NCBI RefSeq assembly: GCF_937128415.1
Contig: NZ_CAKZMJ010000109.1
Coordinates: 1 to 64,000, forward strand
Reading direction: 5' to 3'
DNA from: an uncultured Caldilinea sp.
GTDB lineage: Bacteria > Chloroflexota > Anaerolineae > Caldilineales > Caldilineaceae
DNA: 64,000 bases
Every line of letters starts with the position of its first letter. Position 1 is the first letter of the stretch. Positions 1 through 12,683 of this stretch are shown here, piece by piece. Made by a program: the position numbers and the translations under genes. The notes beneath the pieces are model-generated. The model made no database searches. It saw only the letters and a list, made by a program, of their open reading frames with translations, and was not told the origin of the DNA.

Positions 1-66
1 CAGGTGCGCATCCTGGAGTTGCTAGGCTTGTCGCCTGCCGTCTACACCGCCCTGGCCCAAAATTGA
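1..66 (+). CDS. C-terminal end of an unidentified protein (partial)
   Basis: Frame 1 is open from the window edge and ends in TGA at 64-66, giving a 21-residue tail that includes ILELLGLSPAVY. Only the end is visible, so the product cannot be identified. The tail loosely resembles C-termini of some IS4/IS1634-like transposases, but that is a guess. It points toward the low-GC xyloside operon, which lies on the opposite strand, so the two are convergent. Confidence 0.4.
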   Translation, partial: QVRILELLGLSPAVYTALAQN

Positions 67-201
67 GCAATGTCACCTTTTTTCAGCGAATGAACAGAGC
101 TAAGCTAGAGATTGGCAAATAAAAGGAGATCACGATTTTTGAGCGCAGGGCGGCAGCCTATTATCGCCGCTCTGCGCATCTTAGTGGCGAAGGCTTGGAG
201 T

Positions 202-2520
202 CTAGGCGAGTATGACTTGAACGGTTGTTGCGTCGTCTTCTGGCATGATAAGCGCACCTTCATCGGCGACTTGCATAATTCCACCTATCACTGAAGCAAG
301 TGATTGGACTCCTGCTAGCAAAATACGCCACTGTTGAGGCTCACCCTCCCAAGAGATGGTAACCACGCTTCCCCAGCGCTGAACGTTGAAAACTACCGCC
401 ACCTCGCCTTGAAGCGTAGGAATGACTGTCCTTACCGTAGCGTCATCTTCGAGCTGATAAAGTCGTAACGTGAAACCTACAGAATAATCATAATCAGGGC
501 AATCCTCTCGATCGCTAATAACTAAGGCTGTGTTCGGTCGAACTAGAAGCGGCAGGCTGAAGAAATCATACCTCTCACGCAGCCAACGCCCCCCTTCAAC
601 CGATCTCCCTGTGAAGAAATGCGTCCATCGACCCGCAGGAAGATAATACTCCACCCAGCCATCATAGGTGAAGATTGGCGCCACGAGCAGCGACTCTCCC
701 AGCATGTATTGACGATCCAAAGTGGCGCTGGCGGGGTCATCGGGAAATTCCAGGAGCATTGGGCGCATGATCGGGAGCCCGCGCGTATGCGCCTGACGTG
801 CGGCTTCGTACAGATAAGGCATTAGGCGGCATTTTAGCTTGGTGAAGAAACGCAACACGTCCACTGCCTCCTCATCAAAGAGCCAAGGGACGCGATAAGA
901 TTCATTGCCATGCAACCTGCTGTGCGATGAGAGTAGACCAAAGGCGCACCAACGTTTATAGACCGCTGGTGGCGCGGTTTTCTCGAATCCACTGATGTCA
1001 TGGCTCCAAAAGCCAAAACCGCACATAGAAAGCGACAAGCCGCCGCGCAGCGTTTCAGCCATAGATTCGAAGGAAGCGGTGTTATCGCCGCCCCAATGCA
1101 CCGGAAATTGTTGGCAACCGGCCGTGGCCGAACGAGCGAAGACAATGGCGTTTCCCTTGCCGTGCGTTTCTTCTAGAAGACGAAAAACGGTTTCGTTGTA
1201 AAGGTAGGTGTAATAATTATGCATTTTTATAGGATCTGAACCGTCGTAGTAAACCACGTCGGTAGGGATGCGCTCACCGAAATCAGTTTTGAAGCAATCT
1301 ACACCCATATCGAGTAGCCGTTGCAATTTCTCTGCGTACCAACGTCGCGCCTCAGGGTTGGTAAAATCGACCAATCCCATGCCCGCCTGCCATCGATCCC
1401 ACTGCCATACGTCTCCGTCCGGCCGTTTGAGAAGATATCCTTTTTCCATTCCCTCATCGAACAGTGGGGACTTTTGGGCAACGTACGGATTGATCCAGAC
1501 GCAGATGTGCAACCCTCGCTCTTTGAGTCGCCGCAACATTGCCTCTGGGTCAGAAAAAAGGCGTCGATCCCATTCAAAATCGACCCATTGAAATTCTTTC
1601 ATCCAAAAGCAATCAAAATGGAAGACATGCAATGGAATGTTGCGGTCGGCCATCCCCTGAATGAAGCTGGTGACGGTTTCTTCGTCGTAGGAGGTTGTGA
1701 ATGAAGTGCTCAACCATAAGCCAAAAGACCATGCGGGAGGGAGAGCCGGACGCCCTGTCAGCGCAGTGTAACGTTCTAGGACTTCTTTCGGGGTTGGTCC
1801 ATAAATGAAGAAGTAATCGAGTTGTTCGCCTGGTGTACTGAACTGGACGCGATTGACTTTTTCGGAGCCAATCTCAAACGATACTAATTCTGGATGATTG
1901 ACGAAAACGCCGTAGCCGCGGTTGGTTAAATAGAAGGGTATATTTTTGTACGCCAGCTCGCTGCTAGTGCCGCCATCCTCATGCCAAAGATCGACTACTT
2001 GGCCGTTTTTTACAAAAGGTGTGAAGCGCTCACCAAGACCATAGACGCATTCACCTACTCCCAGGTTCAGTTGTTCGAGCATAAAGCGACCTTCGGGTGT
2101 ATCAACAAAGCCCATTGCCTGTTCAGCGCTACTTGTGATCAACCGGTCGTTATCCATAAAATCGATGCGCCATCGATCACCTTTAGATACGCGCACCGAC
2201 AACTTGCCGCTCGTCAGGGTGGCGGCATCTTCGTTGTCTTCCGTTACAATCGCTGTGGGTTGGGCAAAAATTTGAAAATGCGGCGCATGCACACGCCGGC
2301 CTTTATGATGAACCACTTGAACGCGTATGACGTTCGGCAGCGGCGAAGTGAACCGGATAGTTAACATAGGAAGATTAATCGTCTCAAAACGATGGCGCAC
2401 ATGTTTAGTGAGCGCATAAATTGTCAGCCCGGCGACGTCTGTTTCAACTTCTAACACTTGCATCGGGTGAAAAGGCGTGACACCGGGACGCATATCCCAG
2501 TAACCAGCAGTAAATTTCAT
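202..2520 (-). CDS. yicI: GH31 alpha-xylosidase (YicI-type)
   Basis: Cytoplasmic glycoside hydrolase family 31 enzyme predicted to release alpha-xylose from isoprimeverose or xyloglucan oligosaccharides. At 772 aa it is as long as E. coli YicI and shares the KTDFGERIPTDV block with the nucleophile Asp near residue 412, the FPVHWGGD block with the acid/base Asp near 478, and the GFGFWSHDI and HSRLHG motifs. An N-terminal beta-sandwich precedes the barrel, and no signal peptide is seen. An AAGGAG ribosome site lies 9 nt before the ATG. It is the last gene of an operon with a binding protein and two permeases, so the imported sugar is probably an alpha-xyloside. The family assignment is firm; the exact substrate is inferred. 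Confidence 0.94.
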   Translation of the reverse strand: MKFTAGYWDMRPGVTPFHPMQVLEVETDVAGLTIYALTKHVRHRFETINLPMLTIRFTSPLPNVIRVQVVHHKGRRVHAPHFQIFAQPTAIVTEDNEDAATLTSGKLSVRVSKGDRWRIDFMDNDRLITSSAEQAMGFVDTPEGRFMLEQLNLGVGECVYGLGERFTPFVKNGQVVDLWHEDGGTSSELAYKNIPFYLTNRGYGVFVNHPELVSFEIGSEKVNRVQFSTPGEQLDYFFIYGPTPKEVLERYTALTGRPALPPAWSFGLWLSTSFTTSYDEETVTSFIQGMADRNIPLHVFHFDCFWMKEFQWVDFEWDRRLFSDPEAMLRRLKERGLHICVWINPYVAQKSPLFDEGMEKGYLLKRPDGDVWQWDRWQAGMGLVDFTNPEARRWYAEKLQRLLDMGVDCFKTDFGERIPTDVVYYDGSDPIKMHNYYTYLYNETVFRLLEETHGKGNAIVFARSATAGCQQFPVHWGGDNTASFESMAETLRGGLSLSMCGFGFWSHDISGFEKTAPPAVYKRWCAFGLLSSHSRLHGNESYRVPWLFDEEAVDVLRFFTKLKCRLMPYLYEAARQAHTRGLPIMRPMLLEFPDDPASATLDRQYMLGESLLVAPIFTYDGWVEYYLPAGRWTHFFTGRSVEGGRWLRERYDFFSLPLLVRPNTALVISDREDCPDYDYSVGFTLRLYQLEDDATVRTVIPTLQGEVAVVFNVQRWGSVVTISWEGEPQQWRILLAGVQSLASVIGGIMQVADEGALIMPEDDATTVQVILA

Positions 2521-2556
2521 GATCGTTTCTGCTCCTTTTCTTTATTTTTGAGTTCG

Positions 2557-3399
2557 TTACTCCTTGACAGCGCCAGTCGTTAATCCGCTGACAATATAGC
2601 GCTGCAGACTGGCGAAGATAATGATGATGGGGATGGCAATCGTCGTGGCAACAGCCATAAGTTTGTTCCATTCCGTACCATACTGGCCGATAAATTTATT
2701 GAGGGCTGCAGTCGCGGGTTGAATCATCTCATTGGTAGTGAGTGTCATGGCAAATAAAAATTCTCCCCATCCCATGAGAAAGGCAAACACTGCCACTGTG
2801 AGCAGGCCAGGCTGAACAAGCGGCAAGATGACGCGCGCGAAAGCACCGAATTGAGTGCATCCGTCGATCTGTGCTGCCGCCTCCAGCTCGCGCGGCACGG
2901 TCAAGAAGAAAGGTCGCAACAAAATCACGGCGAAAGGCAACGTAAAGGTGGTGTTAGCTAAAATGAGCGCAGGATAGGAGTTGATTAGGCCGATCCGGCT
3001 AAACACAACGAACAGAGGCGTTGCAATGACAATGGCCGGCAGCAACTGCGTGATTAGAAGTAAGAGAATTGCTAATGTTGCGCCGCGCAGTTTGAGGCGT
3101 GCTAAAGCGTATGCAGCTGGCGCGGCAAGCACCAATGTCAGCAACATGGTACCAAGCCCTACAATTGCGCTGTTAAGAATTGAGCGAAGCGTCAATGGGT
3201 TATTCCATACTGCCTCACGATAAGCGCTTAGAATCGGCGGCCAGGGGATAATCTGCGGCGGTGATGCATAGACCGCAGCGTTTGTCTTGAGCGAAGTTGC
3301 TGCCATCCAGTACACAGGAAAAAGATACCCTGCGACAAGAAACCCGGCAAACAACGTCCATCCCAACCCTGAACGGCGCAGCACGTTCCATCCATTCAT
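2557..3399 (-). CDS. Sugar ABC transporter permease, MalG type
   Basis: Inner-membrane permease of a CUT1 carbohydrate importer. The 280-aa protein has about six hydrophobic helices and the cytoplasmic EAA-loop signature around EAAAQIDGCTQFGAF, the contact site for the ATPase. I chose the ATG at 3399 because it overlaps the stop of the upstream permease as ATGA, a translational-coupling arrangement; a longer reading would add ten residues that overlap the upstream gene. It pairs with the MalF-type permease just upstream. No ATP-binding subunit is encoded in the operon, so a shared MsmX/UgpC-type ATPase is expected elsewhere. Confidence 0.92.
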   Translation of the reverse strand: MNGWNVLRRSGLGWTLFAGFLVAGYLFPVYWMAATSLKTNAAVYASPPQIIPWPPILSAYREAVWNNPLTLRSILNSAIVGLGTMLLTLVLAAPAAYALARLKLRGATLAILLLLITQLLPAIVIATPLFVVFSRIGLINSYPALILANTTFTLPFAVILLRPFFLTVPRELEAAAQIDGCTQFGAFARVILPLVQPGLLTVAVFAFLMGWGEFLFAMTLTTNEMIQPATAALNKFIGQYGTEWNKLMAVATTIAIPIIIIFASLQRYIVSGLTTGAVKE

Positions 3400-4331
3400 G
3401 CCATGACATCCTCTCGTCGACTGAACCACAAATAACCGATGGCCGCCAGGCTCAGCGGCGCCAGCAGCAGGATCGCTGCAGCTGCGCCTTCTCCGAACCG
3501 AAAGAAATTAAAAGAGAGTTGATATACATATATCGGGAGCACGGTGGTCGCATCCACCGGCCCTCCACGCGTCATGACGTAAATGAGATCAAAAACTTTA
3601 AACGTGTAAATAATCCCCAACAACAATACGCTGAGCGCCACCGGACGCATAAGCGGCAGCGTGATGTACCGAAAACTCTGCCTTGAGGAGGCGCCGTCAA
3701 TGCTAGCCGCTTCATAAAGCGAGCGTGGAATGCTTTGCAAGCCTGGTAACAACAGAATCATGTTGAACGGAACACCAACCCAGATGTTGGCAATGATAGT
3801 GGCCAGCAAGGCAGTTTGTGGCTCAATTAGCCAAAAACGTGGAGAAGACATCAGCCCCAGGCTCTGCAATGCATAGTTGATGATACCGTTTCCTCCATCG
3901 AACATCCAGCGAAAAACGCTGCCGCTTACGACGGTAGGAAGCATCCAACCCAACAACATGAGCGCACGCAATATCTGATTGCCTGGAAAGGAACGATTAA
4001 AGAGCAACGCCAGCGCAAAACCAATCGTGAATTGAAAGACCAATGATCCGACTGTAAAGATAAGTGAAAGAAGAAACGCTTTTTGAAAGGCCGAGTCTCG
4101 CAACACCTTAATATAATTGCCGAGGCCGACAAAAGGCGCTGTATCGGAAAGAAACGTCCCGACGTTGACGTCATATACGCTCATCCGCAGGTTTGCGAAG
4201 ATAGGATAAATCATTGTCAACACAATGAAGAGCATTGCAGGGGCAATAAACAGATAAGCGCTCCATCTACGCAAAGATTTACGATGCGTTGATCGCTGCA
4301 CCTCTGTTAGGGTGGGCGTGGATCGTCTCAT
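3396..4331 (-). CDS. Sugar ABC transporter permease, MalF type
   Basis: Inner-membrane permease, about 311 aa with six predicted helices and the EAA motif YEAASIDGASSRQSFRYI. It forms the heterodimeric channel with the MalG-type protein encoded next. An ATG two codons upstream (4337) is also possible, but GGGAG sits 7 nt before 4331 and only 1 nt before 4337, which favours 4331. The gap to the binding-protein gene contains a strong hairpin. The binding-protein/permease/permease/alpha-xylosidase order supports import of alpha-xyloside oligosaccharides. Confidence 0.92.
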   Translation of the reverse strand: MRRSTPTLTEVQRSTHRKSLRRWSAYLFIAPAMLFIVLTMIYPIFANLRMSVYDVNVGTFLSDTAPFVGLGNYIKVLRDSAFQKAFLLSLIFTVGSLVFQFTIGFALALLFNRSFPGNQILRALMLLGWMLPTVVSGSVFRWMFDGGNGIINYALQSLGLMSSPRFWLIEPQTALLATIIANIWVGVPFNMILLLPGLQSIPRSLYEAASIDGASSRQSFRYITLPLMRPVALSVLLLGIIYTFKVFDLIYVMTRGGPVDATTVLPIYVYQLSFNFFRFGEGAAAAILLLAPLSLAAIGYLWFSRREDVMA

Positions 4332-4390
4332 CAGCATTCTCCCTAGAATGGCGAGGGGAACTCTGTGCTGAGCATTGTATCTGGAGCATA

Positions 4391-4454
4391 GCGGCGCAGA
4401 CCTGCAAAAGTTTCAGGCTTTCGGCCTTTATGCATCCTGCAGTCTCTGCGCCGC
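4391..4454 (-). terminator. Hairpin between binding-protein and permease genes
   Basis: GCGGCGCAGA and TCTGCGCCGC form a perfect 10-bp stem around a 44-nt internal segment that can itself pair partly through TGCAG/CTGCA. No long U tract follows, so it is better read as a processing, stabilising or partial-attenuation element than as a full terminator. It sits 31 nt after the binding-protein stop codon. Confidence 0.6.
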
Positions 4455-4485
4455 ATAGAAGCCACTTGTTGAACGAACGCCGTAA

Positions 4486-5772
4486 TTACGCAGGCAATAA
4501 TGGCGTAATTTTGGCCTGCGCTTCAGCCACTGCCGCATCCACTGTCTTCTGTCCGCTGATGGCTGCCTGCAACATCTCCTGAATGGCATTGGAGATTTCC
4601 GGATAGTTAGGGCCGTAATTACGCGGCTTAGCGACTTTGAGCTGTTCGATAAACACATTAAGGACCGGATCGCCCGTCCAGGCGACGTCTTGCGCCATGG
4701 CTGCATTGCTAGGCAACTTGCCAGCCTGGAGAAGATATGCCTTGAGATTCTCCGGCTCCTGACGCCAGGTCAACAGTCGCCATGCTGCCTCGATGTGAGC
4801 AGAGCCTTTGATAATGGCCGTATTTTCTCCTCCCAGGATCGATGCACCCTGCTTCTGCGCTGGCAACGTAGCGACGTCCCAAGATAAGTCCGGAGCTTCC
4901 TCCTTGATAACCGGAATCTGCCAAGGGCCGTTCACCATCATCGCCGCCAAACCGTTTACGAATTGTCCCTTAACATCACCCTGCGTCCAGTTTAAAATGC
5001 CGCGCGACATATAGCCGTCGTTCACCAAATCCACCCAGAGCTGGAGCGCCGCGCGTCCACCTTCACTGTCCAACGTGGCCAAATCTTCGCCGGTCATCCA
5101 CAGGAAGGGCAACCACTGGAAGGTGCCTTCTTCGCTCTTCACTGCAGAAACAGCGAAACCATAGCGTTCCCCTTGCGTGAGCGTAGCTGCAGTTTCTTTG
5201 AGTTCCTCCCAATTGGTCGGCGGTTGCACCCCGGCCGCTTCGGTAAATGTTTTATTGTACCAGTTGACGAGGCAGTTGCTGTTGTCCGGAATGCCGAAGT
5301 TCCTTCCTTGGAAAACGGTCGAAGCCCACGGCCCCGCGAAATAGTTGCTCTCCTGTCCCCACGCCTTAACTACATCGGTTAGATCCGCCAGGATGCCGAG
5401 CGCCGCAAAGGAAGAATGGTCTGGGTTATCAATGAGCACCACATCAGGCAATTGCCCGGCGGCAGCGCCTTGCAACAGTTTTTGCTTGAGATCGGCAAAT
5501 GGAATATAGGTGCGCTCGATCTTGATATCTGGGTGCGCTTCCATGTATTTCGCCATCTGGGTGTCCAGCGCTGCGCCATTGGCATCGCTCATATAATCCC
5601 ACCATGCGATCGTTATCGCACTTGCCGCAGGTGCTGAGGTTCCAGCTGTAGAAGGCGCAGCATTCCCTCCTGCTGGAGAAGCCGTCGGCGTACACGAGGC
5701 GAGAAACACGGCACCAACGCCAAGCGCCATTCCTTCCAAAAATTGCCTTCGTGAAATCCCATGGACATTCAT
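4486..5772 (-). CDS. ABC sugar-binding lipoprotein (family 1)
   Basis: Extracytoplasmic solute-binding protein, 428 aa, predicted to capture the oligosaccharide for the two downstream permeases. The N-terminus carries a twin-arginine signal (SRRQF, residues 7-11) followed by a lipobox ending at Cys27 (VFLASC), so it is probably Tat-exported and lipid anchored. A Ser/Ala/Gly linker precedes the mature domain, which opens with ITIAWWDYMSD, typical of family-1 binding proteins. The start at 5772 is set by AGGAG about 8 nt upstream and by the signal peptide; 44 in-frame upstream codons look non-coding. It is first in the operon. Confidence 0.92.
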   Translation of the reverse strand: MNVHGISRRQFLEGMALGVGAVFLASCTPTASPAGGNAAPSTAGTSAPAASAITIAWWDYMSDANGAALDTQMAKYMEAHPDIKIERTYIPFADLKQKLLQGAAAGQLPDVVLIDNPDHSSFAALGILADLTDVVKAWGQESNYFAGPWASTVFQGRNFGIPDNSNCLVNWYNKTFTEAAGVQPPTNWEELKETAATLTQGERYGFAVSAVKSEEGTFQWLPFLWMTGEDLATLDSEGGRAALQLWVDLVNDGYMSRGILNWTQGDVKGQFVNGLAAMMVNGPWQIPVIKEEAPDLSWDVATLPAQKQGASILGGENTAIIKGSAHIEAAWRLLTWRQEPENLKAYLLQAGKLPSNAAMAQDVAWTGDPVLNVFIEQLKVAKPRNYGPNYPEISNAIQEMLQAAISGQKTVDAAVAEAQAKITPLLPA

Positions 5773-5954
5773 TTGTGTCTCCTTTTTTGTGGATTGAAAA
5801 TGGTTATAAAACGTTGACACAGATTCGATGATTCTCTCTTCATTTACACAAGATGCCTGTGCAGCTGTGCAAAAAGATCCTACTGCTCCGTTATTCCGTT
5901 GCACATGCGAAAGTTCAATGGGATTAGATGCATTGGAGCTGGCACACCTTATTG

Positions 5955-5996
5955 GTCGAAGCGTTTAGTCGAAACGTTTCGACTAAACGCTTCGAC
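5955..5996. promoter_or_regulatory. Perfect 42-bp palindromic operator
   Basis: The two 21-nt arms are exact reverse complements, with the centre between 5975 and 5976. The core TAGTCGAAACGTTTCGACTA resembles LacI/GalR-family operators. The palindrome can also be read as three 12-bp motifs at 13-bp steps: CGAAGCGTTTAG (5957), CGAAACGTTTCG (5970) and CTAAACGCTTCG (5983). It overlaps the predicted transcription start of the xyloside operon. No regulator gene is visible in the window. Confidence 0.8.
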
Positions 5997-6001
5997 GACA
6001 C

Positions 6002-6029
6002 ATTAACATAGTTGTGCGTGATTTGTCAA
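6002..6029 (-). promoter_or_regulatory. Promoter of the alpha-xyloside operon
   Basis: On the minus strand a perfect -35 TTGACA (6029-6024) is separated by 16 nt from GTTAAT (6007-6002, 4 of 6 to consensus). Transcription would begin inside the 42-bp palindrome, giving a leader of about 220 nt before the binding-protein gene at 5772. The geometry fits repression by an operator-bound LacI-type protein. Confidence 0.6.
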
Positions 6030-6044
6030 TAGCGAAAATTGTAA

Positions 6045-6131
6045 TTTCAGCCCCCCGAAGCGCTGCTCGCAACCGGCCCCGACGAATTCTTCGAGACGGT
6101 CGAACAGATTGTGCGTCGCCTGCGAGCGTGA
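6045..6131 (+). pseudogene. C-terminal gene remnant without a start
   Basis: Twenty-eight open codons end in TGA at 6129-6131 and read as protein-like sequence, including PDEFFETVEQIVRRLRA. In-frame stops sit just upstream at 6030 and 6042, and there is no start codon. The base composition matches the GC-rich right side, while the promoter immediately to the left belongs to the low-GC operon. It looks like the tail of a gene whose front was removed when the left segment arrived. The parent family was not identified. Confidence 0.4.
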
Positions 6132-6183
6132 AGACCCGGCCGCTGCGATTTGCACTTCACGCTTCACCCATTACAATGGGCGC

Positions 6184-7545
<1,362 letters not shown>

Positions 7546-7680
7546 GTCCTGCTATAGGCAGGACGGACGCCGGGCCATTGATGCGTGCAACCGCCCTGTT
7601 GCAACTTTGCATCCCGCCCATCTTTTGAGTACAGTATCGCACCGAATTCAAAAACAGCGTGGACAAGAGTGAAAGCGGAC

Positions 7681-8547
7681 ATGACGGAACGACAAATTGA
7701 AACCCTGGATTTGACCAAAGAACTGGAGCTTGTGACCCGACTGGCGCATGAGGCGGCCACCATCGTCAACACCTTTTATATCGGCTCCTCTGAGGTGCGC
7801 TACAAATCCGACGATGAGCCGGTGACCGAAGCCGACCGCAGCGCCAATCAGCACATCGTGGCGCGACTGCGCGCCGCCTTTCCCGAGGATGGCATCCTCT
7901 CCGAGGAATCCAAGGACGACCTCAGCCGCCTGCATAAGTCGCGGGTTTGGATTGTCGACCCGCTCGACGGCACGAAGGAGTTCATCGCCCGCAACGGCGA
8001 GTTCTCCATCATGATCGGTCTGGCCATCGAAGGTCGGCCTGTGCTGGGCGTGATTCAACAGCCTGCCACCGGCCTCCTCTACGCCGGCGTCGTCGGCCAG
8101 GGAGCGTACATGATCGAAGATGGAGAACGCATCGACCTGCGCGTCAGCGACTGCGCCAACCTGCGCGACATGATTATGGTCAGCAGCCGCAGCCATCGCC
8201 AGCAGATCGTCGACGTCATCCGCGCCCGGCTCAATATCACGCGCGAACGCGTCTCGGGCAGCGTGGGGCTGAAAGTCGGGCTGATCACCCGCCAGCTCGC
8301 CGACCTCTACATTCACCCCAGCCCTGGCTGCAAGGAGTGGGATCTGTGCGCACCCCAGGCGCTGCTCGAGGCGGCCGGAGGGCGCATCACCGACTGTTGG
8401 GGCAATCCGCTGCGTTACAACCAACGCGACGTGCGCGCCCACAATGGTCTGGTCGCCACCAACGGCGTCTTGCACGACCAGGTGGTCGAGGTCGTGGCGG
8501 CGGTCTGCGAAGAATTCGGTTACAATCAGGACGATGGATTCTGGTGA
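7681..8547 (+). CDS. Inositol-monophosphatase-family phosphatase (CysQ-like)
   Basis: A 288-aa Mg2+-dependent, lithium-sensitive-type phosphomonoesterase, best described as a 3'(2'),5'-bisphosphate nucleotidase or inositol-1-phosphatase. Visible metal ligands are the Glu pair in LSEESKDD, the WIVDPLDGTKEFI signature and the late GCKEWDLCAPQALLEAAGG block with its conserved Asp. It would recycle pAp from sulfate assimilation or dephosphorylate a sugar phosphate. The ATG at 7681 follows a GTG-rich leader, and 32 in-frame upstream codons were rejected as non-homologous. It lies 10 nt before purB, so the two are probably co-transcribed. The specific substrate is not settled. Confidence 0.88.
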   Translation: MTERQIETLDLTKELELVTRLAHEAATIVNTFYIGSSEVRYKSDDEPVTEADRSANQHIVARLRAAFPEDGILSEESKDDLSRLHKSRVWIVDPLDGTKEFIARNGEFSIMIGLAIEGRPVLGVIQQPATGLLYAGVVGQGAYMIEDGERIDLRVSDCANLRDMIMVSSRSHRQQIVDVIRARLNITRERVSGSVGLKVGLITRQLADLYIHPSPGCKEWDLCAPQALLEAAGGRITDCWGNPLRYNQRDVRAHNGLVATNGVLHDQVVEVVAAVCEEFGYNQDDGFW

Positions 8548-8557
8548 TGGAGGAGTG

Positions 8558-11094
<2,537 letters not shown>

Positions 11095-11276
11095 TTGCAG
11101 TCACCGACTTCCAAGTCAACGGGCCGCGAACGCGCTGTCAAAGTCAAAGACGCCTGACCGAACCTGTAGTTGCATCGCTTCTTTGCTTCCTCGTTTGTAA
11201 GCCGTTATGCTGCAGGGAGAGCGTTTTCTGTGGATGATGAAGGGCAGAAAACCAGATGTGAAAAGCTGGAGGTTTT

Positions 11277-12593
11277 ATGAACAGGCGCTGCTTCCCTGCC
11301 GGCTTTGCATATGCAAAAGCGCTTCAAAGGGTTCGAGCAATCTTTGTGGTTGGGCTAATCGCAACTGCGCTGTTCGTGAGCGCAGGTTGTTCGTCCGGAC
11401 TGACGCCCGATCGTTTCCAACAGCAGGTGCAGCGGTTGCTGACGCAGACGCGGCTGGCGCGTGAGGCCGCCTCTCCCCCCCTCAGCCCAGAGCATCAGGT
11501 TCTGGTCGTTGGCGCAGACGGCAATCTGTTCTTGATCGACGCCATCGGTGGGCAGCGTTTTGCGTTAACCGTCGACGCTTCGCCTCGGCGCCAATATTTG
11601 CAGCCTGCCTGGTCGCCTGATGGAGAGCGCATCGCCTGGACGCGCCTGGAGGGCGGCGACAGCGCTGTAGAGGTCAGTCGTTTCGATGGCGGCGAGCGTC
11701 GCTCAGTCGCCACGTCGTTCCCGGCCTTCTATTTCTTTTGGAGTCCCGACGGCGACCATCTCGCCTTTCTGAGCAACTGGGTGGCGATGAACCGCCCCAC
11801 GATTGCGCTGCGCCTCGTCGAGCTGCAGGAAGAGACTCTCAACGTACGCACACTGGCGGAAGGGCGCCCTCTGTACTTTTCCTGGTCGCCCGATGGAAAA
11901 ACGCTGTTGACCCACATCGACGGCGAACGCATCGAGCTCTTGAAACTCAACGGCGAGGTGGAGCCGCTGGAGATCACAGCTGCGCAGTTCTCCGCTCCTC
12001 AGTGGGCGGCGGATGGAGAGCGACTGATTTACGCGGTCGCTGACGGTCGCCAGCGCCTGATCGTCGCCGACCGCGCCGGGCGAGAGTTGGTCGAGCTGAC
12101 CGATTACACAGGGCGGATCGCTTTTTCCCTCAGCCCGGACGGCGCGCAGGTGGCCTATGTTGTGACCGATGATCCCTCGCGATGGAGCGTTTTCGGCCCT
12201 CTTTATGTGGTCGATGTAGAAACGCTGCGCACCCGCGAGGTGACGGACGACCCTGTGCTGGCTTTTTACTGGAGCCCGGATGGGAGACGCCTGGCCTATC
12301 TAACGTTGGAGTTCGCCGATGGCAGGCTAGGGCTGCGTTGGCATGTGTGGGAGGGCCGTCGCGTTGCGAAATACGCCTTCTTCCTCCCTTCCAGCGTTTT
12401 TGTGGAGAATTATCTGCCCTTCTTTGACCAGTATGCGCAGAGTCACCGCATCTGGTCGCCCGCAGGCGACGCTTTTGTCTTTGCCGGCGCGCTGCAAGAT
12501 GGTCGCAGCGGCGTTTGGGTGCAGGATGTGATCGCAGGCGGAGAGCCGCGCCTGCTCGGTCCTGGGGTGCTTGCGAGTTACTCGCCAAGATGA
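11277..12593 (+). CDS. WD40/TolB-like beta-propeller lipoprotein
   Basis: A 438-aa exported lipoprotein. A basic, hydrophobic signal ends at lipobox Cys38 (FVSAGC). The mature part is a string of blades recognisable by repeated WSPDG/LSPDG turns (PAWSPDGERIAW, FFWSPDGDHLAF, FSWSPDGKTLL, FSLSPDGAQVAY, FYWSPDGRRLAY, IWSPAGDAFVF), typical of TolB/PD40 propellers. These are usually binding scaffolds on the outer face of the membrane, and no catalytic residues are evident. GGAGG lies 5 nt before the ATG. The downstream intergenic space holds a long hairpin (12604-12648). Confidence 0.85.
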   Translation: MNRRCFPAGFAYAKALQRVRAIFVVGLIATALFVSAGCSSGLTPDRFQQQVQRLLTQTRLAREAASPPLSPEHQVLVVGADGNLFLIDAIGGQRFALTVDASPRRQYLQPAWSPDGERIAWTRLEGGDSAVEVSRFDGGERRSVATSFPAFYFFWSPDGDHLAFLSNWVAMNRPTIALRLVELQEETLNVRTLAEGRPLYFSWSPDGKTLLTHIDGERIELLKLNGEVEPLEITAAQFSAPQWAADGERLIYAVADGRQRLIVADRAGRELVELTDYTGRIAFSLSPDGAQVAYVVTDDPSRWSVFGPLYVVDVETLRTREVTDDPVLAFYWSPDGRRLAYLTLEFADGRLGLRWHVWEGRRVAKYAFFLPSSVFVENYLPFFDQYAQSHRIWSPAGDAFVFAGALQDGRSGVWVQDVIAGGEPRLLGPGVLASYSPR

Positions 12594-12603
12594 AATGAAA
12601 TGC

Positions 12604-12648
12604 ATGTTGCATGTTCCGTAAAGAGACGCTTCACGGAACGCGCAACAT
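12604..12648. terminator. Hairpin between convergent genes
   Basis: ATGTTGC (12604-12610) pairs with GCAACAT (12642-12648), and inside it TTCCGT (12614-12619) pairs with ACGGAA (12633-12638). It lies between the convergent propeller gene and the first Uma2 gene. No U run follows, so a Rho-independent terminator role is only possible. Confidence 0.4.
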
Positions 12649-12683
12649 CCACTCTCCGACGTCGGTCCAGTTGATCGATCAAG

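Noticed and set aside
6109..6183. Upstream TTG extension of the FGE-domain gene
   Set aside because: It overlaps the separate gene remnant and begins with TTG; the ATG at 6184 fits better.
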